From: Qipengyuania sphaerica
Lineage (GTDB): Bacteria; Pseudomonadota; Alphaproteobacteria; Sphingomonadales; Sphingomonadaceae
NCBI RefSeq assembly: GCF_019711595.1
Contig: NZ_JAIGNR010000004.1
Span: 186,001 to 250,000, forward strand
Direction: 5' to 3'
Length of the DNA: 64,000 nucleotides
Both the position numbers and the translations under genes were made by a program. Within the stretch, counting starts at the first letter, position 1. Every line of letters starts with the position of its first letter. Below are positions 8,461 to 17,662 of the stretch, in pieces. Below the pieces are notes generated by a model. That model had not been told where the DNA came from. It searched no databases and was given only the letters and a program-made list of their open reading frames with translations.

Positions 8461-10035
8461 ATGGCTGACCAATACATAGAGAAGATCCACTGCAAGAATT
8501 TTCGAGGATTCAGGGAACGAAAGATCGAAGATCTCAATAGTGGGCTTAATATCTTTATCGGAGATAATGAGACTGGGAAAAGCTCGATCTTACTTGCGAT
8601 TGAGTTGGTGCTTAGCGGCAATCCCAATCGCGTCGATGCGCTTGGCCTTGACCGGCTGCTCAATCGCCAAGCCGTCGAAGAATTCTTGGCCAAAGAGGAA
8701 AGAGAATTTGCAGACCTGCCGGAGATGGAGGTCGATCTCTATCTGGGAGGTTGCGACAAAGAGGAATTCGATGGGCAATCCAACATGGAGCAGACGCAAG
8801 GCTTTGGAGTGTTCCTGCGCTGCCGGCCAAGGGATGATCTGTACGAAGTCATCGCAGACTTGGTCTCAGGCGACGATCCAACGTTTCCATTCGAATACTA
8901 CATGGTGGAGATTAAGGGATTCAGCGGAAGGTCCATCCACGCTTACAATAAGCCGCTCAGGCACTTGTTGATCGACAATACGAAGATCAGCAACGAGCAT
9001 GCTTCTCGCTCCTATGTGCAAAAGATGTACGGCGCACACGCGAAGGATGACGAAAAGCAACGCCTCAAATACCAATATCGACAGACTAAAGATGGATTTG
9101 TTCGGGAAAACTTTGATGAGTTGAACAAGCGCGTTGATGGCGATTATGCGTTTTCGGTGAAGAGCGGCCCAAAAGCCAACCTTGAGACCGACCTGACAAT
9201 CGAAGCTCGGGGCGTCGATATAGAGAACATGGGGATGGGCCAACAGTGCTTCATTCGTACCGAGTTTGCGCTTTCAAAACAGACCCATATTGATGTCGTG
9301 CTACTAGAAGAGCCAGAAAACCATCTCAGCCATACGCGGATGAAGGAACTCGTGAGAGTCATCGAAGGCGCCAGTGACTCCCAGGTCTTCGTTGCGACAC
9401 ATAGCTCACTCATTTGCTCGCGGCTCGATCTGCGTAAGGCCGTCTTCTTCGGTGACCCCGCCAGTGATCCCATCAAGCTCGAAGGCTTATCCGAAGAGAC
9501 AGCAAATTTCTTCATGAAGGCACCGAACAGCCTCGTCTTAGAGTTTGCGTTGACCAGGAAATGCCTCTTGGTCGAAGGCAACGCTGAATACATGTTGATG
9601 GAGAGCATGTATGAAACTGTTGTGGGCCAAGAGTTGTTTGGCTCTGAGGTTTCGGTGATTTCTGTCGGAGGTTTGAGCTTCCCTCGCTTTCTTGAGATTG
9701 CACAATTGCTTGGCATCAAGACTGCTGTGGTGACCGACAACGACAAGGACCAACAACGGAAATGTGTCGATCGTTACGCAGGATTCGCCGAATTCGAGAA
9801 CATTCGGATTTTCTACGATGCAGATGATGGTCGCTGGACATTTGAGGTCTGTGTCTATCGCGACAATGTCGAAAAGTGTGAAGAGCTGTTCGGCGAGAAG
9901 CGCAAAACACTTACCGTCGAGGAATACATGCTCGAGAACAAGGCGGAGGTTGCTTACCAATTGGCGAGCAATGTCGGGAAGGAGCTCGTCGCTCCCGAAT
10001 ATGTCAAAGATGCAATCAGATGGCTAAACAACTAA
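8461..10035 (+). CDS. gajA: OLD-family ATPase-TOPRIM nuclease (GajA-like)
   Basis: This 524-residue protein has an N-terminal ABC-type ATPase: Walker A GDNETGKSS at about 34-42, a signature-like MGMGQQ near 260, and Walker B VVLLEEPENHLS near 285. A C-terminal TOPRIM domain follows, with LLVEGNAEY (catalytic Glu), GGLSFPRFLEIA and TDNDKD (paired Asp). This is class 2 OLD organisation, and a UvrD-like gene overlaps its end by 16 bases, which is the Gabija arrangement. GajA nicks DNA when nucleotide pools fall during infection; here that is by homology. It is somewhat shorter than the well-studied Bacillus GajA as I recall it. Confidence 0.8.
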   Translation: MADQYIEKIHCKNFRGFRERKIEDLNSGLNIFIGDNETGKSSILLAIELVLSGNPNRVDALGLDRLLNRQAVEEFLAKEEREFADLPEMEVDLYLGGCDKEEFDGQSNMEQTQGFGVFLRCRPRDDLYEVIADLVSGDDPTFPFEYYMVEIKGFSGRSIHAYNKPLRHLLIDNTKISNEHASRSYVQKMYGAHAKDDEKQRLKYQYRQTKDGFVRENFDELNKRVDGDYAFSVKSGPKANLETDLTIEARGVDIENMGMGQQCFIRTEFALSKQTHIDVVLLEEPENHLSHTRMKELVRVIEGASDSQVFVATHSSLICSRLDLRKAVFFGDPASDPIKLEGLSEETANFFMKAPNSLVLEFALTRKCLLVEGNAEYMLMESMYETVVGQELFGSEVSVISVGGLSFPRFLEIAQLLGIKTAVVTDNDKDQQRKCVDRYAGFAEFENIRIFYDADDGRWTFEVCVYRDNVEKCEELFGEKRKTLTVEEYMLENKAEVAYQLASNVGKELVAPEYVKDAIRWLNN

Positions 10036-11063
10036 TCTTGGCGGTTGCAGGGTCAGGAAAGACCACGCGCATTCTCGAGACGATCGACGACCAAAAGCGG
10101 TCACTGGTAGTGACGTACACCCACGAGAATCACCGAAATCTCGAGGCCGGGCTCGTAGAAAAATTCGGGCGAGTGCCACCGCATGTTACGGTGTTGACTT
10201 ACTTTTCATTCCTGTACCGCTTCTGCATCCGCCCGTTCTTTTCTTACGAATTGAGAGATCGATCGTTCACCTGGAAGCTTCCAGCATTTCGACCATTTTG
10301 GAAGAAGAGCCACCCAAGGCACTATCTGACCGAAGGTCGCTACCTCTACGCAAACCGCGCCGCAAAGCTCCCCTTGGAGTTCGGAGCGACTAAAGAAATC
10401 ACTGCACGACTTGAGCGACATTTCGATCAGTTCCTCGTCGACGAAGTGCAGGATTTCGCATCGAATGATTTCAACCTACTTTTGGCACTAACCAAAGCGG
10501 GACTGGATTTTTCACTGGTCGGGGACTTTTTTCAGCATACATTTGATACAAGTCGAGATGGAAACACACGGGCATCGCTGCACACGAGTGGCTTGGATGC
10601 CTATGTCGCCCAATTCCGCAATGAAGGTATCGACGTCGACCAAACGAGTTTGGACAAGACCTACAGGTGCAGTCCTTCAGTCTGCGATTTCATAACCGAA
10701 ACGATCGGTATCCCAATTGCGAGCCACCGGACAGACGAAAGCAATGTTCGGTTGGTTGAGGACCAAGCAGAGGCTTTGGCTCTTGCAAATGAACCAGCAA
10801 ACGTGACGCTGTTTCGCAGTGACTATGCAAAGTATGCGTGCAATGCGAACAATTGGGGCCGCTGCAAAGGTGTAAACACCTATGAGAATGTCTGCGTTGC
10901 ACTAAACCCCAAGACATTGAAACACTTCTTGGATGGAAAGATGCAGGAATTACCTGATGAGACTAGGCATAAGCTGTACGTCGCTTGCTCCCGTGCGCGC
11001 GGGAATCTGTATCTCTTTCCGGAGAAGTTCGTTTCCACACTGAAGACAGGGCACCAGGTTTGA
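10020..11063 (+). CDS. gajB: Compact UvrD/Rep-like helicase (GajB-like)
   Basis: This 347-residue protein carries the main superfamily 1 motifs: Walker A AVAGSGKTT at about 8-16, Walker B FLVDEVQDF near 140, motif III-like LVGDFFQ, motif IV-like YRCSPSVCDFI, and motif VI YVACSRARG near the end. It is shorter than the roughly 500-residue GajB I recall, lacking space for large inserted subdomains. The ATG lies inside the last codons of gajA, so translation is probably coupled. In Gabija the helicase-like partner binds GajA and senses DNA ends made during infection. The truncated size makes strict Gabija assignment less certain than 'OLD plus UvrD pair'. Confidence 0.75.
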   Translation: MAKQLILAVAGSGKTTRILETIDDQKRSLVVTYTHENHRNLEAGLVEKFGRVPPHVTVLTYFSFLYRFCIRPFFSYELRDRSFTWKLPAFRPFWKKSHPRHYLTEGRYLYANRAAKLPLEFGATKEITARLERHFDQFLVDEVQDFASNDFNLLLALTKAGLDFSLVGDFFQHTFDTSRDGNTRASLHTSGLDAYVAQFRNEGIDVDQTSLDKTYRCSPSVCDFITETIGIPIASHRTDESNVRLVEDQAEALALANEPANVTLFRSDYAKYACNANNWGRCKGVNTYENVCVALNPKTLKHFLDGKMQELPDETRHKLYVACSRARGNLYLFPEKFVSTLKTGHQV

Positions 11064-11171
11064 CCAATTGTCGAAATAAAGATCTGATCAACCAGTAGCA
11101 CAAGCGAAAGGCAGCTTTCGGATCTGAGCTGCAACCGCACGAATGACCGAGATTGGAGTGCAAAGATAACG

Positions 11172-14081
11172 CTAAATCCCGATATCGAGGGTCTTGCTTT
11201 TCGTTCGAGTAATTTCCTTCTCAACCTTCGGCTGGCCGGGCTTGGGTTGGTCAATGGATGTCCCTTTAGCCGCAGCAACTCGAAGCCTCTCGGTTACTTC
11301 AAGGGCCGAGGCCTTCTCACCCCTGTTTCTAGCCACCGCGGCGCCTAGCTTTCGCGTATTGTCGATTACGAGGGTGAGGTGATCGCGAAGCCTGGTCACC
11401 GTTACGAGGAACGTTTTCTGGTTCGAAAGATTGCGCTCGCGGCTATCCATCACCGCGATCCCGCGGTCGGATGTTAGACCCTGCGCCATATGGGCGTTGA
11501 GAGCATAGGCAAGATCGATCCGTTTCAGCATTGGATCGCCCTTGGCCAGCGTCAGTTGCTCGCCGCTCGAGGTTTCGACGGTGACCTTCCCACGACTGAT
11601 CACCACCACTTTGGCCCGGTCAGCATTGAAAAGGCCACGCTTGTGATCGTTGCGTGTCCAGCGGATTTTGTCTCCCTCATGGACCTCCATCATCCTCTCT
11701 TCGAATAGGGAGAGGCTGTCATTCGTTTGGCTCGCCTTGATCCGAGAAGGATCAAAGCTGAATCGCCTGCCGCGCTTGTTCACCGCGGTCACGTTCTTGG
11801 AACCGCTACGACCATCCAATATCCGATATTCTCCCGGCATTAGGCCGAGCGTCTTTTCTCGCCGCGAGACCTCCAGAACGCGGCCTGCTTGATAGGAGGC
11901 CCGATATCGCAGTTCTTCGCGCGTGATGTTCACGCGGTCGAGAACGCGTAGCGCTATCTTGCCTGGTCCGATTTCGCGATTGGCGAGGAGGCCGGTCTGG
12001 ACGGCCTCGTTGACGGCTGAGCGGATTTTCCGTCCTGATGCATAGATCGCTGTCCGATCACGCTCGGACTCAGGCAGAGAAAGCCACTGTTCGGCAGCTA
12101 CAATGGCGCCATCACCATTTGCCTCGATCGTGTGATCTTTCAGCTGCGCCAGTGCTTTTGAGACATCGCCCTTTTGGGCGGCAGCCTGAGCTTCGCGGAC
12201 GACAGGATCTCGGGCGCGAAGATTGGTGTTCATGTCTGCCCGAGCAATCCCCGCCTTTTGGAGCAGGGCAAAAGGTTTACCGGCATCCACCGCGCCCAAC
12301 TGCTTGCGATCACCCATCAGGACGAGCCTATGCACACCAGCCAAGTTTGCTAGCCGGACCAGCTTTTCCTTGTCCTCGTTCGAGACCATCGAGGCCTCGT
12401 CGAGAACCAGAACACTGTCCTTGAGAGCCGATTGCGCTTCGGTGCGGAGAGCGAGGTTTCCGGGCTCGGCGAGTAGCTTATTCCAGCCTCCGAGAAAGCG
12501 CGCCAGCGTTTGCGAGCTGATACCGGTGTCGCGCTCGAGCATCTGAACGAGGGTGTTCTGGATCGCGAGCCCGACGACCTGCCGGCCCTCCTCGCGCAGG
12601 ACTTGTGCAACTGGGGCCAAGACGCTGCTCTTGCCCGCTCCGGCAATGCCCTGGATTGCAACAGTCCGGTCGTGTGAAGTCAGGATCAGTCGGGCAGCCG
12701 ACAGCTGGCCGTCATTGAGACGAAATCCGTGACCGATCTCGGCCGATGCCTGTACCCGATCCTCAGCCTGTTTCGGTGAGAGGACAGATTCCACTTCGCC
12801 TTTTCCGGCCTCGACCTCGGCGATAATGCGTTGCTCGGTCTCAATGGCATCGCGGGATGCAAGCCAACCTTTGTGATTGCCCTTCCCGGCAACAAGGTGG
12901 CCTGTGCGCACGAGCGCGCGAGTGCGCTTTTCGACATTTGCAACGGTGGTCGGCAATCCGAAATCCAGCGCTGTCTTGTAGAGCGCATCGCGTTCGAACG
13001 CCGCTTCGCGCTGCGATAGATGGCGCACTGCCGACGCGACCGCCTGCGCGGCGGCGATGCTCTGTTTGTCCTGCTTGAGCACCGAAGCCGGAACGAGCGG
13101 GTCAGCCGCTGGACTGCGCACGTGCGCCGCAAATTGCCTGAGAAGCGCGCGGCCACGTTCGACCAGTGAGGTAGAGGTGCTTCCCGGCATACCGGCTTGC
13201 GCAGCACGTCCGCGCGCGCGCTCTATGATTGGAGCGAGATCAAGTCCGATCGACCTTGCGGTCTCATCCCACACTTTGCCGAGCGTGTCCCGATCCTCGA
13301 TTCCCTTCTTGGCAGCGCGTGTATCGAGCGCGGCGATCCGGCCTGCTTCAAGCCCCGGGCCGCGCCGCGCTTCGATCACCTCCTTGCGTCTCGAAGAGAA
13401 CACCATGACTTGGTCGCGGGAGACCCCTTGCGCCTCGAAATTACCGTGCTTGAGGGTCGGGCCCGGTTCGTAGCCAAGCTTCTGGACCGCCACACGAAAG
13501 CGCGCCATTGCGATCGAATTGAGCGTAGTGTTGAGCTGCCAAAGCCGGTCGTTCTTGAGGGTTCGCCACTTGCCATCCTTGCCTTGCGTCACATTGGCGA
13601 TGACCGCATGGAAGTGGAGGTTGGGTTCTTGGTTGCGGTTGGTGTCGTGCTGGAACAAACCGATCGCAAGGTTGCCGGTCGGTTGGGTGAGAACCTTGCC
13701 ATCCTTCACAATGCGGGTTTCGGAGGCGTTCTTCTCTGCCCATTGCAGCGCCTCGACGACAGCCTCGCGGTAGGCGGCGATAATCCGTTCGTCCTTGCCG
13801 ATAAGCGCGAGCAGCGACCAGCTCTTGGGCACGGAAAAGGTAAGGTCGGTGCCCGGTCGATGCGCTTGTCCGGAATTGCCAACGCTTGTCCCATCGGGCA
13901 ACTCACCGCGCAGCAAGGCGTCGAAGACCTTGGCATCGACCCGACCTTCCAGCCCAAGCCTCTTGGCGCCCTCACCGAGCCATTGGCCCGAACGGTCGGC
14001 ATCCGCCTTGGCGTAGTAATTGTCGGACGCGAAGTAGTTGGCAGCCGCTGAGGAGGAGCGGACATTGGCAACTGAAAGCAT
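11172..14081 (-). CDS. traA: Conjugative relaxase-helicase, MobF family (TraA/TrwC-like)
   Basis: This 969-residue protein has an N-terminal relaxase domain with tyrosines at 16, 22 and 23 (NYFASDNYY) and the metal-binding histidines H145, H156 and H158 (QHDTN...LHFHAV). A RecD/TraI-type helicase follows, with Walker A GIAGAGKSS at about 478-486 and VLDEASM. It would nick oriT, attach to the 5' end of the transferred strand and unwind it in the donor. The start has GAAGG upstream. It is the last gene of a minus-strand run (relaxosome-like protein, TraD, TraA) that begins beside the candidate oriT. It is shorter than F TraI (about 1750) and close to TrwC in size. Confidence 0.92.
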   Translation of the reverse strand: MLSVANVRSSSAAANYFASDNYYAKADADRSGQWLGEGAKRLGLEGRVDAKVFDALLRGELPDGTSVGNSGQAHRPGTDLTFSVPKSWSLLALIGKDERIIAAYREAVVEALQWAEKNASETRIVKDGKVLTQPTGNLAIGLFQHDTNRNQEPNLHFHAVIANVTQGKDGKWRTLKNDRLWQLNTTLNSIAMARFRVAVQKLGYEPGPTLKHGNFEAQGVSRDQVMVFSSRRKEVIEARRGPGLEAGRIAALDTRAAKKGIEDRDTLGKVWDETARSIGLDLAPIIERARGRAAQAGMPGSTSTSLVERGRALLRQFAAHVRSPAADPLVPASVLKQDKQSIAAAQAVASAVRHLSQREAAFERDALYKTALDFGLPTTVANVEKRTRALVRTGHLVAGKGNHKGWLASRDAIETEQRIIAEVEAGKGEVESVLSPKQAEDRVQASAEIGHGFRLNDGQLSAARLILTSHDRTVAIQGIAGAGKSSVLAPVAQVLREEGRQVVGLAIQNTLVQMLERDTGISSQTLARFLGGWNKLLAEPGNLALRTEAQSALKDSVLVLDEASMVSNEDKEKLVRLANLAGVHRLVLMGDRKQLGAVDAGKPFALLQKAGIARADMNTNLRARDPVVREAQAAAQKGDVSKALAQLKDHTIEANGDGAIVAAEQWLSLPESERDRTAIYASGRKIRSAVNEAVQTGLLANREIGPGKIALRVLDRVNITREELRYRASYQAGRVLEVSRREKTLGLMPGEYRILDGRSGSKNVTAVNKRGRRFSFDPSRIKASQTNDSLSLFEERMMEVHEGDKIRWTRNDHKRGLFNADRAKVVVISRGKVTVETSSGEQLTLAKGDPMLKRIDLAYALNAHMAQGLTSDRGIAVMDSRERNLSNQKTFLVTVTRLRDHLTLVIDNTRKLGAAVARNRGEKASALEVTERLRVAAAKGTSIDQPKPGQPKVEKEITRTKSKTLDIGI

Positions 14082-14127
14082 TGGTCAGCCTTCGTTTAGG
14101 GCCCCTCGCCCTCCCCGGTGCCAGCGA

Positions 14128-16452
14128 TCAGATCTCTGCGTCTACGTCACCCAGATCGTGATCGTATTTGTTATGGGCCGCTCCGCCGAGAAGCGAACGC
14201 TGCTGTTCTTCCTGAAGCTTTCGGTCGGCAATTCCACGCTGATCATCGTCGCGCTGCCGAGCAGCAGGATCGGGTACATCGCTGCGCGGAGAGCCTTCGC
14301 GCTCTTTCGCAACATCCGGCGGTGCCTCGTCCCCGCCTGGCCTTTCCGGAAGCGGAAGTTCGCCCTGGCGTCGATCCTCCGGCGGGCGGTGTCCGACCTT
14401 TGGTTGGGTCTCATCGACCGCTTTCGTGTGAGCCTGTTTTGCCTGCCTGGTCGAAGGCTTCTCTGCCTCATCCCGAACCTTCGGTCCGCTCTTCGAGTTG
14501 ACGTTGGCTGAGCGCGAGGGCTGTCGTTGCGGCTTGTTCCTGTCCTTCATCTTGCGCGGATCGCCGTCGTCGCCATTGCCGGTAGTGCCGTCATCCGCAC
14601 TCCCCTCTTTCGTCTCGGCGGTGGCACTCGCCGGAGCACCAGGCGGTGTTGTGGTGGCAGCGCGCGCAATGAACCCTTCGGCGCGCCGAGGCCAATCGCG
14701 CGGGGACAAGGTGACAGGCGCTGCCGGAAAGCCATCGGGAAATTTGATAAACCCTTCGAGGCTCCTGAGGCCCATGAATTCATCGGGCAGAAGCAGCGGC
14801 ACAACCTGCCGGCGGGGTGTCAGGCTGACCGCATCGCGGGCGTTGTTGTAGCCATAGCTGTAGCCCTCCTCCATCTCGCGAACTTCCCGGTGGCCGATAA
14901 TGTCCGAGCACCATGTGGCTGTCTCACGATCGGCAGTAGCCAGGATCAACTTGGTCCTTGCAAGCGAAGACAGAGTCATCGCCATGTTTTCCCCGTAGAC
15001 CTCCTTGAGCTTGGCAAAAGTGTGGACGCCTGTGACGATCGCGCCCCCGAAGTTGCGCGCGGTTTGCAGACCCTTTTCAAGCGAGGGCAGGCGATGGAGC
15101 GCGCCCAGTTCGTCGATCAGGAACCACAGCTTGAGTTCACGCGTCCGCCGTCCAGTCATGAGCGTGTTTATTGCTGTGTCGAGCCACAGCGTGAGCAACT
15201 GCGAGAGAACTGTCATGTCGACATAGCGCGCAGACAGGAACAGCAGCGATCCTTCCTCGCACTCACCTGCAACCCATTGGCGGACCGAGAACGGCTCTCC
15301 TTTGTCAGGGAGCATCTGCATCGCCTTGGCGTTGACGTTGAACACTGCGCGCACCGATTCTGCCATCCTGGCAGCGCTGGGCGTGCTGATCGGACCAGCC
15401 ATCGTGTCTTCTACCAGGCGATGCAGATCGGAGAGATCGGCATTCATCAACTCGTTAGCGAGCGCGGCATTGGACCCGCGTCCTGCCTCGTTCAACTTGA
15501 TGCATGTCTCGACAAACAAGGTGCGCGCGGCGAGCACCCAGAACTGTTCAGAGCCTCCGCCATCGTGAGGCACGAGCGACTCTGCCGCCGCATGGAATTC
15601 AGCGCGCGAAGTGCAATCGTCAAACACGCTCCACGCAGGACACCGCTGATCGAGCGGGTTGAGGATGATGTCGCGTTCGGGTTCGTAGAAGGTCTCGATA
15701 AAGGCACCGGTAAGGTCGAAGATAACCGCGCGCTCTCCCCTTTTCCTGATCTCCGAAACGAGCTCGGTGAGGGCAACAGTCTTGCCCGTACCTGTCGTGC
15801 CAACGAGCATGGTATGGCTTTGTTCGCGGCGCCAGGGCCAACTGACACCGGCAATATGAGCGGGCGAATAGAGGCCTGCCGATTGCAAGACAGTTGTCCC
15901 AGCAAATCGCCATTTCCAGCCAAATGAATTCCCATACTCACGGGCGCGTTCGACCCGGTTGTTCTGCCCGATTTCCCGTTGGAGTTCGGGCAGCGTCGCG
16001 AGCGATGCGCCGCGGACATGCTTCCTTTGCTTGGAGCGTTCTCCGAAATGTTCGGCCACCCACCAGAAGAGAACAAACAGCGGCGCCAGAACAAGTCCTG
16101 AGGTGACAAGCGCGTCCTTCACCGATGCCTGAAAAAGAGTCATCGCTTCGCGCATTGGTGGGTAGTCGGTGATCACCGAAATGGGGAAGGCAACCATGCT
16201 TCCATCGGCCAGCTTCAGGTTCACAAGCTTGTCTGGATCGAACTCCATAAAGCCGTATCCCGAGGCGTAGATGTGCATCCAGAGAAGATAGGTCTGATGG
16301 TCACTCAGCGTTCCAGTGACTTCCCAATAGATGAGGCCCAGAACGACGAGCAAGGTGACGCTCAACGGTCCTTTCAGGCCCGCTGCAAACATGAAGCCGA
16401 AGTGCCCGAGAAGCTGGCTGCCGCGGGTAAAATTGACCAGATTATGCTTCAT
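14128..16452 (-). CDS. traD: Type IV coupling protein TraD/VirD4-like
   Basis: This 774-residue membrane ATPase links the relaxosome to the secretion channel. Hydrophobic segments occur near residues 15-45 and 115-135. Walker A GTTGTGKT lies at about 218-225 and is followed by the VIFDLTGAFIETFY stretch typical of TraD. The last 160 residues are low-complexity and charged, as in TraD tails that contact the relaxosome. The frame is open to 16497, but the ATG at 16452 has GGAGG seven bases upstream and fits better. It overlaps the end of the upstream 109-residue gene by 11 bases; traA follows 46 bases after its stop. Confidence 0.9.
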   Translation of the reverse strand: MKHNLVNFTRGSQLLGHFGFMFAAGLKGPLSVTLLVVLGLIYWEVTGTLSDHQTYLLWMHIYASGYGFMEFDPDKLVNLKLADGSMVAFPISVITDYPPMREAMTLFQASVKDALVTSGLVLAPLFVLFWWVAEHFGERSKQRKHVRGASLATLPELQREIGQNNRVERAREYGNSFGWKWRFAGTTVLQSAGLYSPAHIAGVSWPWRREQSHTMLVGTTGTGKTVALTELVSEIRKRGERAVIFDLTGAFIETFYEPERDIILNPLDQRCPAWSVFDDCTSRAEFHAAAESLVPHDGGGSEQFWVLAARTLFVETCIKLNEAGRGSNAALANELMNADLSDLHRLVEDTMAGPISTPSAARMAESVRAVFNVNAKAMQMLPDKGEPFSVRQWVAGECEEGSLLFLSARYVDMTVLSQLLTLWLDTAINTLMTGRRTRELKLWFLIDELGALHRLPSLEKGLQTARNFGGAIVTGVHTFAKLKEVYGENMAMTLSSLARTKLILATADRETATWCSDIIGHREVREMEEGYSYGYNNARDAVSLTPRRQVVPLLLPDEFMGLRSLEGFIKFPDGFPAAPVTLSPRDWPRRAEGFIARAATTTPPGAPASATAETKEGSADDGTTGNGDDGDPRKMKDRNKPQRQPSRSANVNSKSGPKVRDEAEKPSTRQAKQAHTKAVDETQPKVGHRPPEDRRQGELPLPERPGGDEAPPDVAKEREGSPRSDVPDPAARQRDDDQRGIADRKLQEEQQRSLLGGAAHNKYDHDLGDVDAEI

Positions 16453-16771
16453 CGCTGCCTCCCAGCGGACGGGGAGCAACGAGCCCGAGACGTTCAAGCC
16501 TGCGCTGGTAGGCGGCGACCGTTCGATCGCGAAGATCGGTTTCTGGATGGTGCGTTAGCAGGGCGTCGAGTGCAACCGTGATGAAGATATTCTGGCGCAC
16601 CGGATCGGTCGCGGGTGTCCGCAAATCCGCCTCGTTGGCGCGGTTCCAGGCATCGAAGATACAATCTCCGATGACTATGCTTGAACTGACATTGCGCTCG
16701 CTCGCTTGGTCCCTAATCCAGTCAGCGATCAAGGGTGTGACATAGGCCACAAATCGTTTGTCTCTAGGCAT
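16442..16771 (-). CDS. Small relaxosome accessory-type protein
   Basis: This 109-residue protein starts MPRDKRFVAYVTPLIADWIR and continues with EERNVSSSIV-like spacing (ASERNVSSSIVIGDCI), suggesting a ribbon-helix-helix DNA-binding fold like TraY or MobC accessory proteins; this is inference from pattern and position. An upstream ATG at 16795 exists, but the one at 16771 has AAGGAG nine bases before it. It is the first gene of the tra run, about 230 bases from the candidate oriT, just where relaxosome genes usually sit. It probably binds near oriT and may autoregulate the operon. Confidence 0.65.
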   Translation of the reverse strand: MPRDKRFVAYVTPLIADWIRDQASERNVSSSIVIGDCIFDAWNRANEADLRTPATDPVRQNIFITVALDALLTHHPETDLRDRTVAAYQRRLERLGLVAPRPLGGSDEA

Positions 16772-16992
16772 AAACCCAAGCTCCTTGTGTCTCAAAGAAC
16801 CTGGCTCACCCTTCGAAAGGCAAGTGCCATTCTATGCCAGTAGCCAAGGTGTAGGAAATCGAAAACTTTCTTCTGAAATTCCGTGACTTACAGAAGTTTG
16901 GACCAGTTCGGCACAGTCCGGATTGCTGCTGGGCCGAGCCTGGCACAGAAGCGGACACCTCCCGTTTGCGCCGGAATTGCGCCAGATTTCAG

Positions 16993-17020
16993 GCAGCATC
17001 GCTGCGTACGGTGTGCTATC
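16993..17020 (+). other. oriT: Candidate origin of transfer (oriT nic region)
   Basis: A hairpin GCAGC-atc-GCTGC (16993-17005) runs directly into GTACGGTGT-GCTATC (17006-17020). In F the nic hairpin ends TTGC and is followed by GTGGGGTGT/GGTGC; in R388 it ends GTGC followed by GTATTGTCT/ATAG. The stem-TGC-GT-(N)-GTGT/G layout is shared, predicting a nick between 17014 and 17015 on the plus strand. Orientation fits: 3' of the nick lie ssb and ardC-like genes, while tra genes lie behind. The relaxase is MobF, as in F and R388. Confidence 0.65.
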
Positions 17021-17396
17021 CCCCCACAATTGCGCGGGCCGACCCAGAAATGATTGCGGCTCTCTGATCGTGGGGCTTGGCAATCCTTGCCAAAGGAGCG
17101 TGAGCAACCCTTCGCACTGGCTGGTACCTGCGAGCGGTCATGTCGAAGCTACACCCTCAACAAGAGGCAGCACCTGCGCAAGAGGGACCGGCAAAGGACC
17201 ATGTGTGAAGCGGCAGGAACGGGACCTGTCGGTCCTGCCGCGCGCGCTGGTCCGACCCGGTCGCGGTGCGCAAGTGCGTGCGGGGCCCGGAACAAAGACA
17301 CCGCGCCCGCAGGAGCACCGCCGCAGGTGGTGCGGGACCGAGCGCGTCTCCCAGCCCCGCTCCTCAACTCGCCCTTTTCCTCCACCAGCGAACACG

Positions 17397-17431
17397 AAAA
17401 AAGGGCAGGAACCGTGAACGGCTCCCGCCCT
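17397..17431 (-). terminator. Intrinsic terminator of the 73-aa gene
   Basis: On the minus strand an AGGGC...GCCCT hairpin with a GCCGT/ACGG inner stem is followed by six T. It starts 10 bases after the stop codon at 17441. Confidence 0.75.
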
Positions 17432-17440
17432 ATTGGACGC

Positions 17441-17662
17441 TCAGAACTCGTCGAGCATTGCGCCATGCACCGTGTGCACCACACGGCTCGCTAGGTGTGC
17501 TGGCAAGGCGTTGTAGTCACCTTCGTCGAGGGCGAAGTATCCAAGGTGGTCATCCTCGACGACATGTTGGTCGAAGAAGCTGTGCAAGGCCCGCCGTTCG
17601 GCAGTGGCGAGTGCTTCGAAGTAGCTGTTCGAGTTCGATTCAAGATTGCCAAGTGTAGTCAT
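17441..17662 (-). CDS. Very acidic 73-aa leading-region protein, unknown function
   Basis: This small protein starts MTTLGNLESNSNSYFEALAT and ends GAMLDEF. It has 12 Asp/Glu, 3 Arg and no Lys, so it is strongly negative. The ATG at 17662 has AGGAGGAAATC directly upstream, which is nearly ideal; the frame continues upstream to 17860 but that part has a shadow-like composition. A strong terminator follows. It would be the first gene to enter a recipient after the predicted nick. Its charge and place suggest a DNA-mimic antirestriction or anti-SOS protein, but I recognise no family. Confidence 0.75.
   Translation of the reverse strand: MTTLGNLESNSNSYFEALATAERRALHSFFDQHVVEDDHLGYFALDEGDYNALPAHLASRVVHTVHGAMLDEF

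Larger units (their letters stand above)
16772..17440. other. Non-coding oriT-type region
   Basis: About 670 bases without a supported gene separate the tra run from the leading-region genes. It holds the nic-like sequence, an additional TTGGCAA-tcc-TTGCCAA inverted repeat at 17077-17093, the promoter of the tra run near 16780-16900, and the terminator of the 73-aa gene at 17397-17431. The part 17140-17390 is very GC-rich and gives only antisense-like open frames. Confidence 0.6.

Noticed and set aside
13197..14051. A 284-codon plus-strand frame inside traA
   Set aside because: It lies opposite the relaxase catalytic domain and has no ribosome site or motif.
17054..17494. Overlapping plus-strand frames in the GC-rich part of the oriT region
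   Set aside because: They have Arg/Pro/Gly-rich shadow composition, no ribosome site, and overlap the terminator and the 73-aa gene.
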